The position numbers and the translations under genes were made by a program. The notes below the pieces were generated by a model. That model saw only the letters and a list, made by a program, of their open reading frames with translations. It ran no database searches and was not told the origin of the DNA. Below, piece by piece: positions 25,701 to 32,874 of a stretch of DNA of 64,000 bases (position 1 is the first letter of the stretch; every line of letters starts with the position of its first letter). This DNA is from Dorea sp. AF36-15AT (GTDB taxonomy: Bacteria > Bacillota > Clostridia > Lachnospirales > Lachnospiraceae). The DNA lies in NCBI RefSeq assembly GCF_003477705.1, contig NZ_QUDV01000005.1, positions 62,001 to 126,000 on the forward strand, given 5' to 3'.

Positions 25701-25759
25701 ACATGGCGTGTCCATCACGAGAAAAATTTCCAGTGTACACTATAAATAAAAACACCTGA

Positions 25760-25799
25760 CACTGAGATGGATACACAGAAATGTGTATCCATCTCAGTG
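25760..25799. repeat. Perfect 18-bp hairpin with GAAA loop
   Basis: CACTGAGATGGATACACA (25760-25777), loop GAAA, then the exact complement (25782-25799). The stem extends a further CTG/CAG beyond one mismatch. No T run follows. It lies in the 452-base gap between two genes and could be an RNA leader structure or a DNA recognition hairpin. Confidence 0.6.
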
Positions 25800-25875
25800 C
25801 CAGAGGCACTTAAAAAATAATATCACAAGGCCTGATTAGCTATAAGGGCATTGGGATACAGATATCGGCATTGAT

Positions 25876-25980
25876 CACAGGGCAACCTGTGAAAGGTGCG
25901 ATAGAAGTACCCTTATTTCCTTATGCTCTTTTTTTAGGCAATTCATGGGTCGGTACTTCTATAAGCACCGACCCTATTTG
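25876..25980 (+). other. Leader of the sigma-like gene, with two more hairpins
   Basis: CACAGG-GCAA-CCTGTG (25876-25891) and GGGTCGGT/ACCGACCC (25947-25954 with 25967-25974, then TATTTGTTT) lie before the gene at 26027. The second could work as an attenuator. Confidence 0.5.
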
Positions 25981-26026
25981 TTTCCTGTGCCCTTCTGCAA
26001 GAACCAGGCAGAAAGGCAGGAACTTT

Positions 26027-26542
26027 ATGAAAATCAAGATTCGTTATGAGAACGAGTACCAGACCCTTGAGGTCGAAAACATGGAATTGGAGAAATGGTT
26101 AAATATCTCCATTTCAGAAGAAGAAAGTCAGGAAGACTACGAAAAAAGAATCCAAGATGTAATCGAAGAGAGATTCAACAGGCCCGATTACAACAGTTGG
26201 CACAAGCATGACCGTCATACTGGCAACGCTTATATGAAGAGCAAGGACGGTACAGTTGAGGTCAATACAGAAGAGGCAATTATGTTCAGAGCAGCTGATA
26301 AGTCAGCCTTCAACAGTTCTATTGATGGAGTACATAACCAGCTTGAATACGAAGAGTGCTGTGAAACTTTGAGAAGTCTTCTTAAACCTGCACAGGCAGA
26401 TATGGTAATTGCTATTGCCCTTGACGGTTATACCGTTGGTGAGTATGCAGCAGAAATTAGTGATGATTCCAATAATGTCAGTCATCGTTACAGACGTGCA
26501 ATCAACAAATTAAAAAAATTTTTTTCAAAAACGTCCTTTTAA
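26027..26542 (+). CDS. Sigma-70-like HTH protein of a mobile element
   Basis: 171 residues. The N-terminal part MKIKIRYENEYQTLEVEN resembles small sigma-like regulators common in integrative elements of Clostridia. The C-terminal part LEYEECCETLRSLLKPAQAD, then ALDGYTVGEYAAEISDDSNNVSHRYRRAINKLKKFF (about 130-167), is a sigma region 4-like helix-turn-helix. A role in transcription of the element is inferred. Start at ATG 26027 after GGCAGGAAC; an in-frame ATG at 25871 lies in the hairpin leader and is unlikely. The phage antirepressor follows after 67 bases, preceded by its own AAGGAGG. Confidence 0.72.
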   Translation: MKIKIRYENEYQTLEVENMELEKWLNISISEEESQEDYEKRIQDVIEERFNRPDYNSWHKHDRHTGNAYMKSKDGTVEVNTEEAIMFRAADKSAFNSSIDGVHNQLEYEECCETLRSLLKPAQADMVIAIALDGYTVGEYAAEISDDSNNVSHRYRRAINKLKKFFSKTSF

Positions 26543-26609
26543 CCCTTCTCCCAAGGCTACCAGGTAGGAGGGTGACACCTCCAAGAAATTATTTAAGGAG
26601 GTAATTCGT

Positions 26610-27377
26610 ATGGAATTACAAGTATTTAACAGCACAGAGTTTGGCTCTGTAAGAACAGCAACTGTAAAAGGTGAGGTTATGTTTGTTGGTAAGGATGTAG
26701 CAGACATCCTCGGGTACCAGAACGGTAGTCGAGATATCAATCGCCATGTAGATGAAGAGGACAGACACAAGGTCATGATCTTTGATGGTAACCAGGATAA
26801 GGAAACCATCATCATCAATGAGTCCGGACTTTACAGCCTTATCCTTTCCAGCAAAATGCCTAATGCGAAGAAATTCAAACATTGGGTAACGGCAGAGGTT
26901 CTTCCGACTATCCGTAAGCATGGAATGTATGCCATTGATGAAATCTTGGAAAATCCTGATCTTGCGATTGCAGCACTCACACAGCTTAAGGAAGAACGTG
27001 AAAGAAGAAAGCAGCTTGAATGTCTGGCACTTGTTCAGCGTCAGCAGATTGCAGAGATGCAGCCAAAGGCAAGCTACTATGACCTTATTTTACAGAACAA
27101 GAACACAGTTCCTATTACACAGATTGCAAAGGACTACGGTATGAGTGGTCGAAAGTTCAATGAACTTCTTCACGAACTTGGAGTTCAGTATAAGTTCAGA
27201 AAGACCTGGCTTTTATATCAGCAGTATGCAGAATGCGGATACACACAGTCCCGTACCTATGCAATCGATGAGAGCAGAAGTGTGATGCATACCTACTGGA
27301 CTCAGAAGGGCAGACTTTTCCTTTATGATCTTTTGAAGAATGAAGGTATCTTACCAGTTATTGAACAGGAGGATTAA
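26610..27377 (+). CDS. Phage antirepressor, BRO-N plus KilAC domains
   Basis: 255 residues. The N-terminal BRO domain (NSTEFGSVRTATVKGEVMFV, then GKDVADILGYQNGSRDINRHV through VLPTIRKHGMYA, about 1-108) and the C-terminal KilAC/ANT domain (ILQNKNTVPITQIAKDYGMS to TQKGRLFLYDLL, about 160-245) are complete. Such proteins antagonise phage repressors and help an element leave the quiescent state. RBS AAGGAGG lies before ATG 26610. It is the only intact phage-type gene in the island. The following genes are fragments, so it is probably left over from a larger element. Confidence 0.88.
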   Translation: MELQVFNSTEFGSVRTATVKGEVMFVGKDVADILGYQNGSRDINRHVDEEDRHKVMIFDGNQDKETIIINESGLYSLILSSKMPNAKKFKHWVTAEVLPTIRKHGMYAIDEILENPDLAIAALTQLKEERERRKQLECLALVQRQQIAEMQPKASYYDLILQNKNTVPITQIAKDYGMSGRKFNELLHELGVQYKFRKTWLLYQQYAECGYTQSRTYAIDESRSVMHTYWTQKGRLFLYDLLKNEGILPVIEQED

Positions 27378-27382
27378 AAGAT

Positions 27383-27718
27383 ATGGGTGTTGATAAGTTT
27401 AATCACGAAGGGTACTTTGACCCGACCACATACGAGGCTCTTACCAACATCCACCGTGAGGAAATGGCAGCTGATAAAAAGGCTGCCCATCTTCCTTTGG
27501 TGTATGTGTGCAGTCCGTATGCAGGTGATGTTAAAACCAATGTAAAAAATGCAAAACGATACAGCAGATTCGCTGTTGATGAAAATGCTATCCCGGTAAC
27601 ACCTCATCTTTTATATCCACAGTTTATGGATGACGGTAATGAAGCTGAAAGAGAGATGGCTAAGAAAATATTTGAGGATAGCGAACTACAGGAGGATTCA
27701 GTTATTCGAAAATTTTGA
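27383..27718 (+). pseudogene. DUF4406-like gene, 3' end replaced by RhuM sequence
   Basis: The first 93 codons match a DUF4406/nucleoside deoxyribosyltransferase-like protein (PLVYVCSPYAGDVKTNVKNA, then TPHLLYPQFMDDGNEAEREMA). The usual C-terminal part of the fold is missing. From about 27662 the frame continues as KKIFEDSELQEDSVIRKF, the N-terminal signature of RhuM proteins, and ends at a TGA at 27716. A deletion has joined two unrelated genes in frame. The gene starts five bases after the antirepressor stop and was probably in the same operon. Confidence 0.75.
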
Positions 27719-28376
27719 ATAACTGACGCTGACGGAAAAAGCTATGGCACAAATCACTATTCCTTAGAGATGATCATTGCAGTTGGCTTTAAGGTTAACT
27801 CTGAGCGTGCAGTACAGTTTCGCAAATGGGTTAATCAAATTGCAAAGGACTATACCATCAAAGGACGGGTTATGGATGACGAGCGCTTGAAAAATGGTGG
27901 TTCTGTGCTCACAACAGAATACTTTGACCGTTTGCTTGAGCAGATTCGTGAGATCCGTTTGTCTGAGCGTAGATTCTATCAGAAGATAACGGATATTGCA
28001 TTATGCAGTTCACGGACATACGGCAGCAGCACCGGAAGGCAAGATTGTAAAAAGTGATGTGAGTGTTGCGAAGAATTATCTTTCTGAGCAGGAAATGCGT
28101 TCACTAGAGCGTATTGTTTCAGCTTATCTGGATCTGGCGGAGGACCGTGCAGAACGTCATATTCCTATGACAATGGAGGACTGGGCAAAGCGTCTGGATC
28201 TATTTCTGATGGCTGATGACAGAGAGGTTCTTCAGGATGCAGGCAAGATCACAGTAGAGATTGCCAAGGCAAAAGCCGAGACCGAATTTGAAAAATATCG
28301 TGTTATTCAGGACAGATTGTTTATGTCCGACTTTGATAAGTACATGCTGGAATTGGAGGAGAATGCGAAGAAGTAA
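27665..28376 (+). pseudogene. RhuM family protein, degraded
   Basis: RhuM-type sequence reads from the junction near 27662 through an in-frame TGA (27716) where relatives have Arg (FRITDADGKSY). It continues with LEMIIAVGFKVNSERAVQF to RRFYQKITDI. Near 27996 the frame changes and two short blocks are missing: MHYAVHGHTAA is followed directly by PEGKIVKSDVSVAKNYL. The rest is intact to EENAKK at 28376. At least one nonsense codon, two deletions and a frameshift make it non-functional. RhuM proteins are carried by pathogenicity islands and mobile elements; their activity is unknown. Confidence 0.75.
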
Positions 28377-28814
28377 TAGAATTACTTCTCTGTTTAATGC
28401 GAATTTCCCAACATAAAAAGGCCGAGTGCATGGAAACTGGACCATTAGTTAGGTCTAAAAATAGCCGTTGACCTGTTTTTGTAGAAAGAACGGACAAGGT
28501 TGAAGCGATGCCCATTTGAGGGTAATTCCCCTCAATGGGAATGAAAAACGGCTCAGGCGGTGCTTGAGTGGCTGTTTTTCAGCTTTTGCATGTGCTCCTT
28601 GATAATTTATTCATCATTTTATGCATGATTGAATGTTCGGGAGATTTGGAGGCGAGTTATTCAGCAGTTTCCTAATAGAATTGGGTGGAAATGCAGTAAG
28701 GAGGACTTTGATAAGTTTTGATGAACAGATTGTAAATTTTGAAGGTAGTATTGCTGTTGTACGCACAATCGATTATAATATGAATATAAAAATATCGGAA
28801 AGGTGGTGTTTTAT
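28377..28814. other. Gap between rhuM relic and the toxin-antitoxin pair
   Basis: About 440 bases without a convincing gene. It contains the hairpin CCCATTTGAGGG/CCCCTCAATGGG (28511-28522 with 28528-28539, one bulge). An AACGGCTCAGGC stretch follows. A 76-codon frame (28633-28863) overlaps the antitoxin and has no ribosome site. Confidence 0.5.
28751..28779 (+). promoter_or_regulatory. Promoter of the toxin-antitoxin pair
   Basis: TTGCTG (28751-28756), 17 bases, TATAAT (28774-28779), 36 bases before the antitoxin start. Confidence 0.45.
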
Positions 28815-29123
28815 ATGGCAGCAAAATCAGCGAATCTTTATGTTCGTATTGAACCAGAGGTAAAAGAAAAGGCGGAAAGCATTTTGTCCACACTTGGTAT
28901 TCCTGCATCCAATGCTATCAATATGTTTTATAAACAGATAATTCTTCAGAGAGGACTTCCTTTTGAAGTGAAAATTCCATCTTCTCGTCCTGTAGATATG
29001 TCGGCTTTATCAGAAGCAGAACTGAATGCAGAACTTGAGAAAGGATATGCGGATATCAAAGCAGGAAGAACAAGAGAAGCAAGTGCAGTTTTTGCAGACA
29101 TCCGTAAGGATTATAACCTATGA
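28815..29123 (+). CDS. RelB/DinJ family antitoxin
   Basis: 102 residues. The N-terminal ribbon-helix-helix (SANLYVRIEPEVKEKAESIL, then STLGIPASNAINMFYKQIIL, about residues 5-44) is characteristic of RelB/DinJ antitoxins. It binds its own promoter; the tail (ELNAELEKGYADIKAGRTRE) is the toxin-binding part. Start at ATG 28815 after AAAGGTGG. The last codon overlaps the toxin start by four bases (ATGA at 29120), which is normal for such pairs. Confidence 0.88.
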   Translation: MAAKSANLYVRIEPEVKEKAESILSTLGIPASNAINMFYKQIILQRGLPFEVKIPSSRPVDMSALSEAELNAELEKGYADIKAGRTREASAVFADIRKDYNL

Positions 29124-29431
29124 TTTACACTGTTGAAATTACAGATCAGGCTGATAATGATATTCGTAACATATATGAATATATTGCCTACGAACTGCAG
29201 TCACCGGAGAATGCCAGTGGTCAGTTGGACAGAATCGAAAGGTGTATTATGAGTCTTGACGATATGCCAGAGCGCTATCGTTTTTATGATAGAGAACCGT
29301 GGAAAAGTCGTGGACTTCATATTGTTCCAGTAGATGATTATTGCGTTCTATATATTGTAGATAATGATGATAGGACAGTTTCCATCATGCGAGTGATGTA
29401 TATTTTACAAGCAAAGGGTATGCAGTTATAG
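29120..29431 (+). CDS. RelE/ParE family toxin
   Basis: 103 residues, usual toxin length. The ParE/RelE fold is visible: YTVEITDQADNDIRNIYEYI, then DRIERCIMSLDDMPERYRFY and a C-terminal strand region HIVPVDDYCVLYIVDNDDRTVSIMRVMY. Whether it acts as a ribosome-dependent RNase (RelE) or on gyrase (ParE) cannot be decided; the IYEYI and MPERY segments are more ParE-like. It is translationally coupled to the antitoxin. It appears intact, so the pair may help to keep the surrounding eroded island. Confidence 0.85.
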   Translation: MIYTVEITDQADNDIRNIYEYIAYELQSPENASGQLDRIERCIMSLDDMPERYRFYDREPWKSRGLHIVPVDDYCVLYIVDNDDRTVSIMRVMYILQAKGMQL

Positions 29432-29434
29432 GCA

Positions 29435-29683
29435 ATGATATCAAATAACAGTACGATACCAACATTTTTTATCTATGGAGAAAAAGATCCGGTTGCCGGA
29501 TTCGGTAAGGGTATTGCTAAGGTGTATCATGCATATCATAAAAATAATGAAAATACAAAGATTTATTGTATGAATGATGCAACTCATGATATTCTTCATG
29601 ATCGGATGTGCTCGGATATAATATTTGATAAAATCGAAGCATTTATTCATTATGTGGAAAAAGAGAAGATGCCGAAGAATTAG
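29435..29683 (+). pseudogene. C-terminal fragment of an alpha/beta hydrolase
   Basis: 82 codons resemble only the last third of a lysophospholipase-like alpha/beta hydrolase: IPTFFIYGEKDPVAGFGKGI carries the acid Asp and NDATHDILHD the catalytic His. The nucleophile Ser and the first half of the fold are absent and no ribosome site precedes it. A truncated relic is the simplest reading. Confidence 0.65.
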
Positions 29684-29740
29684 TTGTTAATTTGATTTTT
29701 AAGGTGATAGTAGCAGAAAAAGTAAGGCGGTTTTAAAGGA

Positions 29741-30061
29741 ATGGGTTACAATTTTAAAAAGATAGCTGCCATGGCGATTATTTCTATGACCGTTGTATCT
29801 GCAATTACAGGTTGTAGTCAAGCTACGGATACGGATTCGGCGTTTCAGCCCCTGGATGTAGAGCAGCTTGAGTCTGAGACTACAGACATCAATGACAGAG
29901 CGGAATATTACGAGAAAAATGTTGATGACCGTATAGATGAAATGACCGAGGAAGAGAAAGAAAAGTTTTATGTGAATTTGACGGTGACGTATACCGGCAG
30001 AGAAAATTATGGCGAAGATGACATTATCTTCCTGAGAAATGATGATGAAAATACAAAGTGA
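29741..30061 (+). CDS. Small hypothetical lipoprotein
   Basis: 106 residues. An N-terminal signal (FKKIAAMAIISMTVVSAITGC) has a clear lipobox Cys25. The mature part is acidic (DINDRAEYYEKNVDDRIDEM, then TEEEKEKFYVNLTVTYTG) with no recognised domain. AAAGGA stands directly before ATG 29741, a tight spacing. A decayed duplicate of the same gene lies 740 bases downstream (30481-30577), sharing the ribosome region, the signal peptide and the final GATGAAAATACAAAGTGAT. The ArsC-like gene starts 23 bases after the stop. Confidence 0.6.
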   Translation: MGYNFKKIAAMAIISMTVVSAITGCSQATDTDSAFQPLDVEQLESETTDINDRAEYYEKNVDDRIDEMTEEEKEKFYVNLTVTYTGRENYGEDDIIFLRNDDENTK

Positions 30062-30084
30062 TTTACGGATTGGAGGAAATTGAT

Positions 30085-30435
30085 ATGTTATTTATTTGGT
30101 ATCCTAAGTGTTCAACCTGCCAGAAAGCAAAGAAATGGTTGGACAGTCACGAGATTGAATATACGGAACGTCATATTGTTGAGGAGAATCCAACATATGA
30201 AGAATTAAAAGAATGGTATCAGAAGAGCGGCATGCCGCTTAAGAAGTTTTTCAATACCAGCGGTATGATTTACAAAGAGATGAAGCTGAAAGATAAGCTC
30301 CCGACTATGAGTGAGGACGAGCAGTTGAAGCTTTTAGCTAGCAATGGAATGCTGGTAAAACGTCCGTTGGTAGTGGGTGATGATCTTGTCGTTACAGGGT
30401 TCAAAGAAGCTGAGTGGGAAGAAAAAATAAAGTAA
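30085..30435 (+). CDS. ArsC/Spx family reductase-like protein
   Basis: 116 residues with the thioredoxin-like ArsC/Spx fold. The redox motif CSTC (residues 8-11 in WYPKCSTCQKAKKWL) is followed by NPTYEELKEWYQKSGMPLKKFF and the C-terminal KRPLVVGDDLVVTGFKEAEWEE with the family's RP. The protein is nearer to the YffB/ArsC-like branch than to Spx, as it has no RNA polymerase-binding Gly52-type motif that I can see. The exact substrate is unknown. Start at ATG 30085 after TTGGAGG rather than 30058. It lies between a lipoprotein and its decayed copy. Confidence 0.82.
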   Translation: MLFIWYPKCSTCQKAKKWLDSHEIEYTERHIVEENPTYEELKEWYQKSGMPLKKFFNTSGMIYKEMKLKDKLPTMSEDEQLKLLASNGMLVKRPLVVGDDLVVTGFKEAEWEEKIK

Positions 30436-30480
30436 GAAATAATGGAAAGATAGAAACAAAAGCACAGGAGTTTTAAAGGA

Positions 30481-30577
30481 ATGGGCAAAAATATGAAAAA
30501 GATAGTTGGCATGGCTGTTATTTTGGCGGCTGTTGTATCTAGAGCAGACTATTACGAATGATGAAAATACAAAGTGA
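30481..30577 (+). pseudogene. Decayed duplicate of the small lipoprotein gene
   Basis: Begins with the same TTTTAAAGGAATGGG leader as 29741 and reads MGKNMKKIVGMAVILAAVVS, a signal peptide, then skips to AGAGCAGACTATTACGA and the shared 3' end GATGAAAATACAAAGTGAT. Most of the mature coding region is deleted. Confidence 0.65.
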
Positions 30578-30585
30578 TAATAACA

Positions 30586-30630
30586 AGAAAAGGTGGATTT
30601 GCTGAATATTCGGCAGATCCACCTTTTCTA
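30586..30630. terminator. Bidirectional terminator
   Basis: AGAAAAGGTGGAT/ATCCACCTTTTCT perfect 13-bp stem (30586-30598 with 30617-30629), flanked by A and T runs. It serves the island genes and the convergent bioY. Confidence 0.85.
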
Positions 30631-30640
30631 TAAGGGGGGA

Positions 30641-31204
30641 TTATTCAATTACAGTTCCTAATCTTTTCCGTATCATTGGTCCGATTACTGTTACAATAAC
30701 AATCTTAATCAGGTCAGCCGGGATAAATGGAATGACGCAGACTGCAAGAGCAGCAGCTACGGTATATCCGGACTGGAAGCAGAACCACACGGTTCCGAAT
30801 GCATAGCAGATTGCTGTTCCGATAATCATAGCAAGTATCTGAATCCATCTCTGATGAAATTTGTCAATGATTATACCAGCAACAATTGCCATTGGGATAA
30901 AGCCGATGATATATCCGCCTGTCGGACCGGCGAGTTTAGCGATTCCACCGGCAAATCCGGAGAAAACAGGAAGACCGGCAAGTCCGAGTAACAGATAAAT
31001 CAGAAGGCTTAAAGTTCCTTTTTTCCAGTTCAACAAATAGAGAGACAGGAAAATTACAAAATTGGTAAGTGATATTGGCACCGGACCGATTGGAACAGAT
31101 AATGGTGCGAGAATGCAGGTGACAGCAGTCATTAGAGCGGTTGCTGTCAAGGCATAGGTTTTATTCTTTTGTAATTCCTGAGTATTGTTAAGATTCATTT
31201 TCAT
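30641..31204 (-). CDS. bioY: Biotin transporter BioY
   Basis: 187-residue membrane protein, the S component of the biotin ECF transporter or a solo carrier. Six hydrophobic segments are visible. The signature stretches are VPISLTNFVIFLSLYLLNWK, LLLGLAGLPVFSGFAGG and GPTGGYIIGF, all typical of BioY; the C-terminus has FIPADLIKIVI. No ecfA or ecfT gene is near, so it would use shared ECF modules elsewhere. Start at ATG 31204 with GGAGA before it. Its promoter is overlapped by a BirA box, so expression should rise when biotin is scarce. Confidence 0.93.
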   Translation of the reverse strand: MKMNLNNTQELQKNKTYALTATALMTAVTCILAPLSVPIGPVPISLTNFVIFLSLYLLNWKKGTLSLLIYLLLGLAGLPVFSGFAGGIAKLAGPTGGYIIGFIPMAIVAGIIIDKFHQRWIQILAMIIGTAICYAFGTVWFCFQSGYTVAAALAVCVIPFIPADLIKIVIVTVIGPMIRKRLGTVIE

Positions 31205-31234
31205 TCTCCGTTTCGTTTTTATTATTCTTATGTT

Positions 31235-31290
31235 ACTTTAGCACGTGAAAAACAGATTGTCAACCACATACGCGTGATTGGTTAACAATC
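31235..31290 (-). promoter_or_regulatory. bioY promoter with BirA operator
   Basis: On the minus strand TTGACA (31258-31263), 17 bases, TAAAGT (31235-31240). The sequence 31255-31290 is a palindrome, GATTGTTAACC-n14-GGTTGACAATC, matching the BirA box form of Firmicutes (TTGTTAACC, spacer, GGTTAACAA). Bound holo-BirA would cover the -35 box. Confidence 0.85.
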
Positions 31291-31317
31291 AAAAACAACT
31301 AAAGACTATTGATAATT

Positions 31318-31357
31318 ATATCGCAGTGCGATATGCTTTGTATATCGAACTACGATA
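31318..31357. promoter_or_regulatory. PadR-type operator palindromes
   Basis: ATATCGCAGTGCGATAT (31318-31334) and TATCGAACTACGATA (31343-31357) are adjacent palindromes with TATCG/CGATA halves, as seen before PadR-family genes. They precede a PadR fragment. Confidence 0.5.
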
Positions 31358-31372
31358 CATAGAAAGGTAAAA

Positions 31373-31456
31373 GAACTTACTGATGGAGAGATTGTGCTTG
31401 CACCAGGAACCATGTATGGGAGTCTGTCGAAGATGGAGAAGAAAACAGGCAGATAA
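31373..31456 (+). pseudogene. PadR family regulator fragment
   Basis: 27 codons read ELTDGEIVLAPGTMYGSLSK and MEKKTGR before a stop. This is the recognition-helix segment of the PadR winged HTH (GEIxLxPGTLYGALxKMEK). The first part of the domain and the rest of the protein are absent. Confidence 0.65.
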
Positions 31457-31478
31457 AAGACTATGAGGGCAGAAGAAA

Positions 31479-32009
31479 ATGAACGAAATGGAACATGTGA
31501 CACATGAATTTCAACCGATATATGATAAGGATTCCAAAGTATTGATGCTTGGCACCATGCCATCGCCAAAGTCCAGAGAAGTGGGATTCTATTATGGCCA
31601 TCCGAGGAATCGTTTTTGGAAAGTTGTTTCGGATGTGTGCGGAGAGGCTTTACCAGAGACAAAGGAAGAGAAGATTGCATTTGCACTGCGGAATCATATT
31701 GCGGTATGGGATGTGCTGGCAGGCTGTGAGATACATGGTGCGGACGACAGTAGTATCCGTAACCCGGAGCCGAATGATATGAACCGGATATTAAAAGAAG
31801 CTGATATTCAGGCAATATTTGCAACCGGGCAGAAAGCGGCACAATTATATAAAAGGTATTGTCAGGAAGAGACCGGGCGGGAGATTATCTGTCTGCCATC
31901 GACCAGTCCGGCGAATTGCCGTGTTCATTATGAGGAATTGTATGAGGCATATAAAGTGATACGAGATTATATACTGGGAGGACTTTGCGGTGACAAAGAT
32001 GAAGCATAA
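31479..32009 (+). CDS. Hypoxanthine/deoxyinosine DNA glycosylase (UDG superfamily)
   Basis: Removes deaminated bases, mainly hypoxanthine, from DNA. The 176-residue protein has the UDG-fold motifs: VLMLGTMPSPKSREVGFYYG, with HPRNRFWKVV (about 24-52), and SSIRNPEPNDMNRIL in the middle. The C-terminal LPSTSPANCR is the second catalytic loop. The GTMPS form with Asn/Ser instead of the GQDPY of family 1 is typical of the HDG-like group. ATG 31479 follows GGGCAGAAG. Its 3' end overlaps the next gene by 20 bases, coupling it to a DnaQ-like nuclease. Confidence 0.85.
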   Translation: MNEMEHVTHEFQPIYDKDSKVLMLGTMPSPKSREVGFYYGHPRNRFWKVVSDVCGEALPETKEEKIAFALRNHIAVWDVLAGCEIHGADDSSIRNPEPNDMNRILKEADIQAIFATGQKAAQLYKRYCQEETGREIICLPSTSPANCRVHYEELYEAYKVIRDYILGGLCGDKDEA

Positions 32010-32874
32010 AAAGAGAACATATAGAAAAGAGCAGCCCAAAGAGACTCTGGTTGTATGGGATATATTAAAGAATGAAACAGTTGCATTTCTGGATACAGAA
32101 TATGTAACAACACAGCAGAAACATGGACGCCCGGCGAAGCTGGTATCTGTTGGAATGGTAATCTGTCGCGGTGGTTTTGAGGAAGTGGACAGATTTCATT
32201 CATACATTCATATGGAAGGCGAATTGCATGATAAATTCCGGGAGCTTACAGGAATTACAGAAAAGGATCTTAGGCATGCGCCATCTTATGAAAAAGTGAT
32301 GGAACAAGTTGGTAAAAAGCTGGACGAGCATGAGGTGGAGCATATCTTCGTATGGGGACCGGACAAGATCGTGATTCAGAGAGATCTTATGGAGTATCGG
32401 GAGATGATTTCAAAAAAGTCCAGAAAAATCGTAAATCGTATGCTTCGTATGATGAAGGATATCGAAGTGATTTATTCCCGAAAACTGAAACTGCGCAGTA
32501 TTGGAATTGCGAACTTGAAATATTTGTGCGGACTGGGCAATGAGGTATGTCATGATGCATTATCGGATGCGATTGATCTGAAAAATGTGATCCGGCATAT
32601 GGATATGAATGGGTGCCCGAAGTATATGGTAGAGGCCATGCGGTCATATCTTGCAGATAAGGAATTATACTGTCGGTGCAGGAGATTCCATGAAAAATGG
32701 GATAATGTTCCAGAGAATCTGCTGAAAAAGAGTCAGGATGTTATGCAGGAGCTTGAGCATATGGAATCAATGGAGGCAAAGGCATTGCGTGATGATATGT
32801 TGGCAGTGTGCATGGGAGAAGATCTGTCATTTCCAACATTGGAGGAATATATAGAGCAGGTTTCGTATATGTAG
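31990..32874 (+). CDS. DnaQ-like DEDDh 3'-5' exonuclease
   Basis: 294 residues. The exonuclease domain starts at about residue 28: VAFLDTEYVT (first Asp and Glu), HMEGELHDKFRELTGITEKDL, VWGPDKIVIQ (second Asp) and CHDALSDAIDLKNVI with the His-Asp pair. The C-terminal 90 residues are helical with a CRCRRF motif of unknown use. The start is GTG 31990, preceded by GGGAGG at seven bases; ATG 31999 is the alternative. It overlaps the glycosylase gene, suggesting a joint DNA repair or nucleic acid processing role. Confidence 0.8.
   Translation: MTKMKHKKRTYRKEQPKETLVVWDILKNETVAFLDTEYVTTQQKHGRPAKLVSVGMVICRGGFEEVDRFHSYIHMEGELHDKFRELTGITEKDLRHAPSYEKVMEQVGKKLDEHEVEHIFVWGPDKIVIQRDLMEYREMISKKSRKIVNRMLRMMKDIEVIYSRKLKLRSIGIANLKYLCGLGNEVCHDALSDAIDLKNVIRHMDMNGCPKYMVEAMRSYLADKELYCRCRRFHEKWDNVPENLLKKSQDVMQELEHMESMEAKALRDDMLAVCMGEDLSFPTLEEYIEQVSYM

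Noticed and set aside
28633..28863. 76-codon frame upstream of the antitoxin
   Set aside because: It overlaps the antitoxin start and its promoter in another frame and has no ribosome site.
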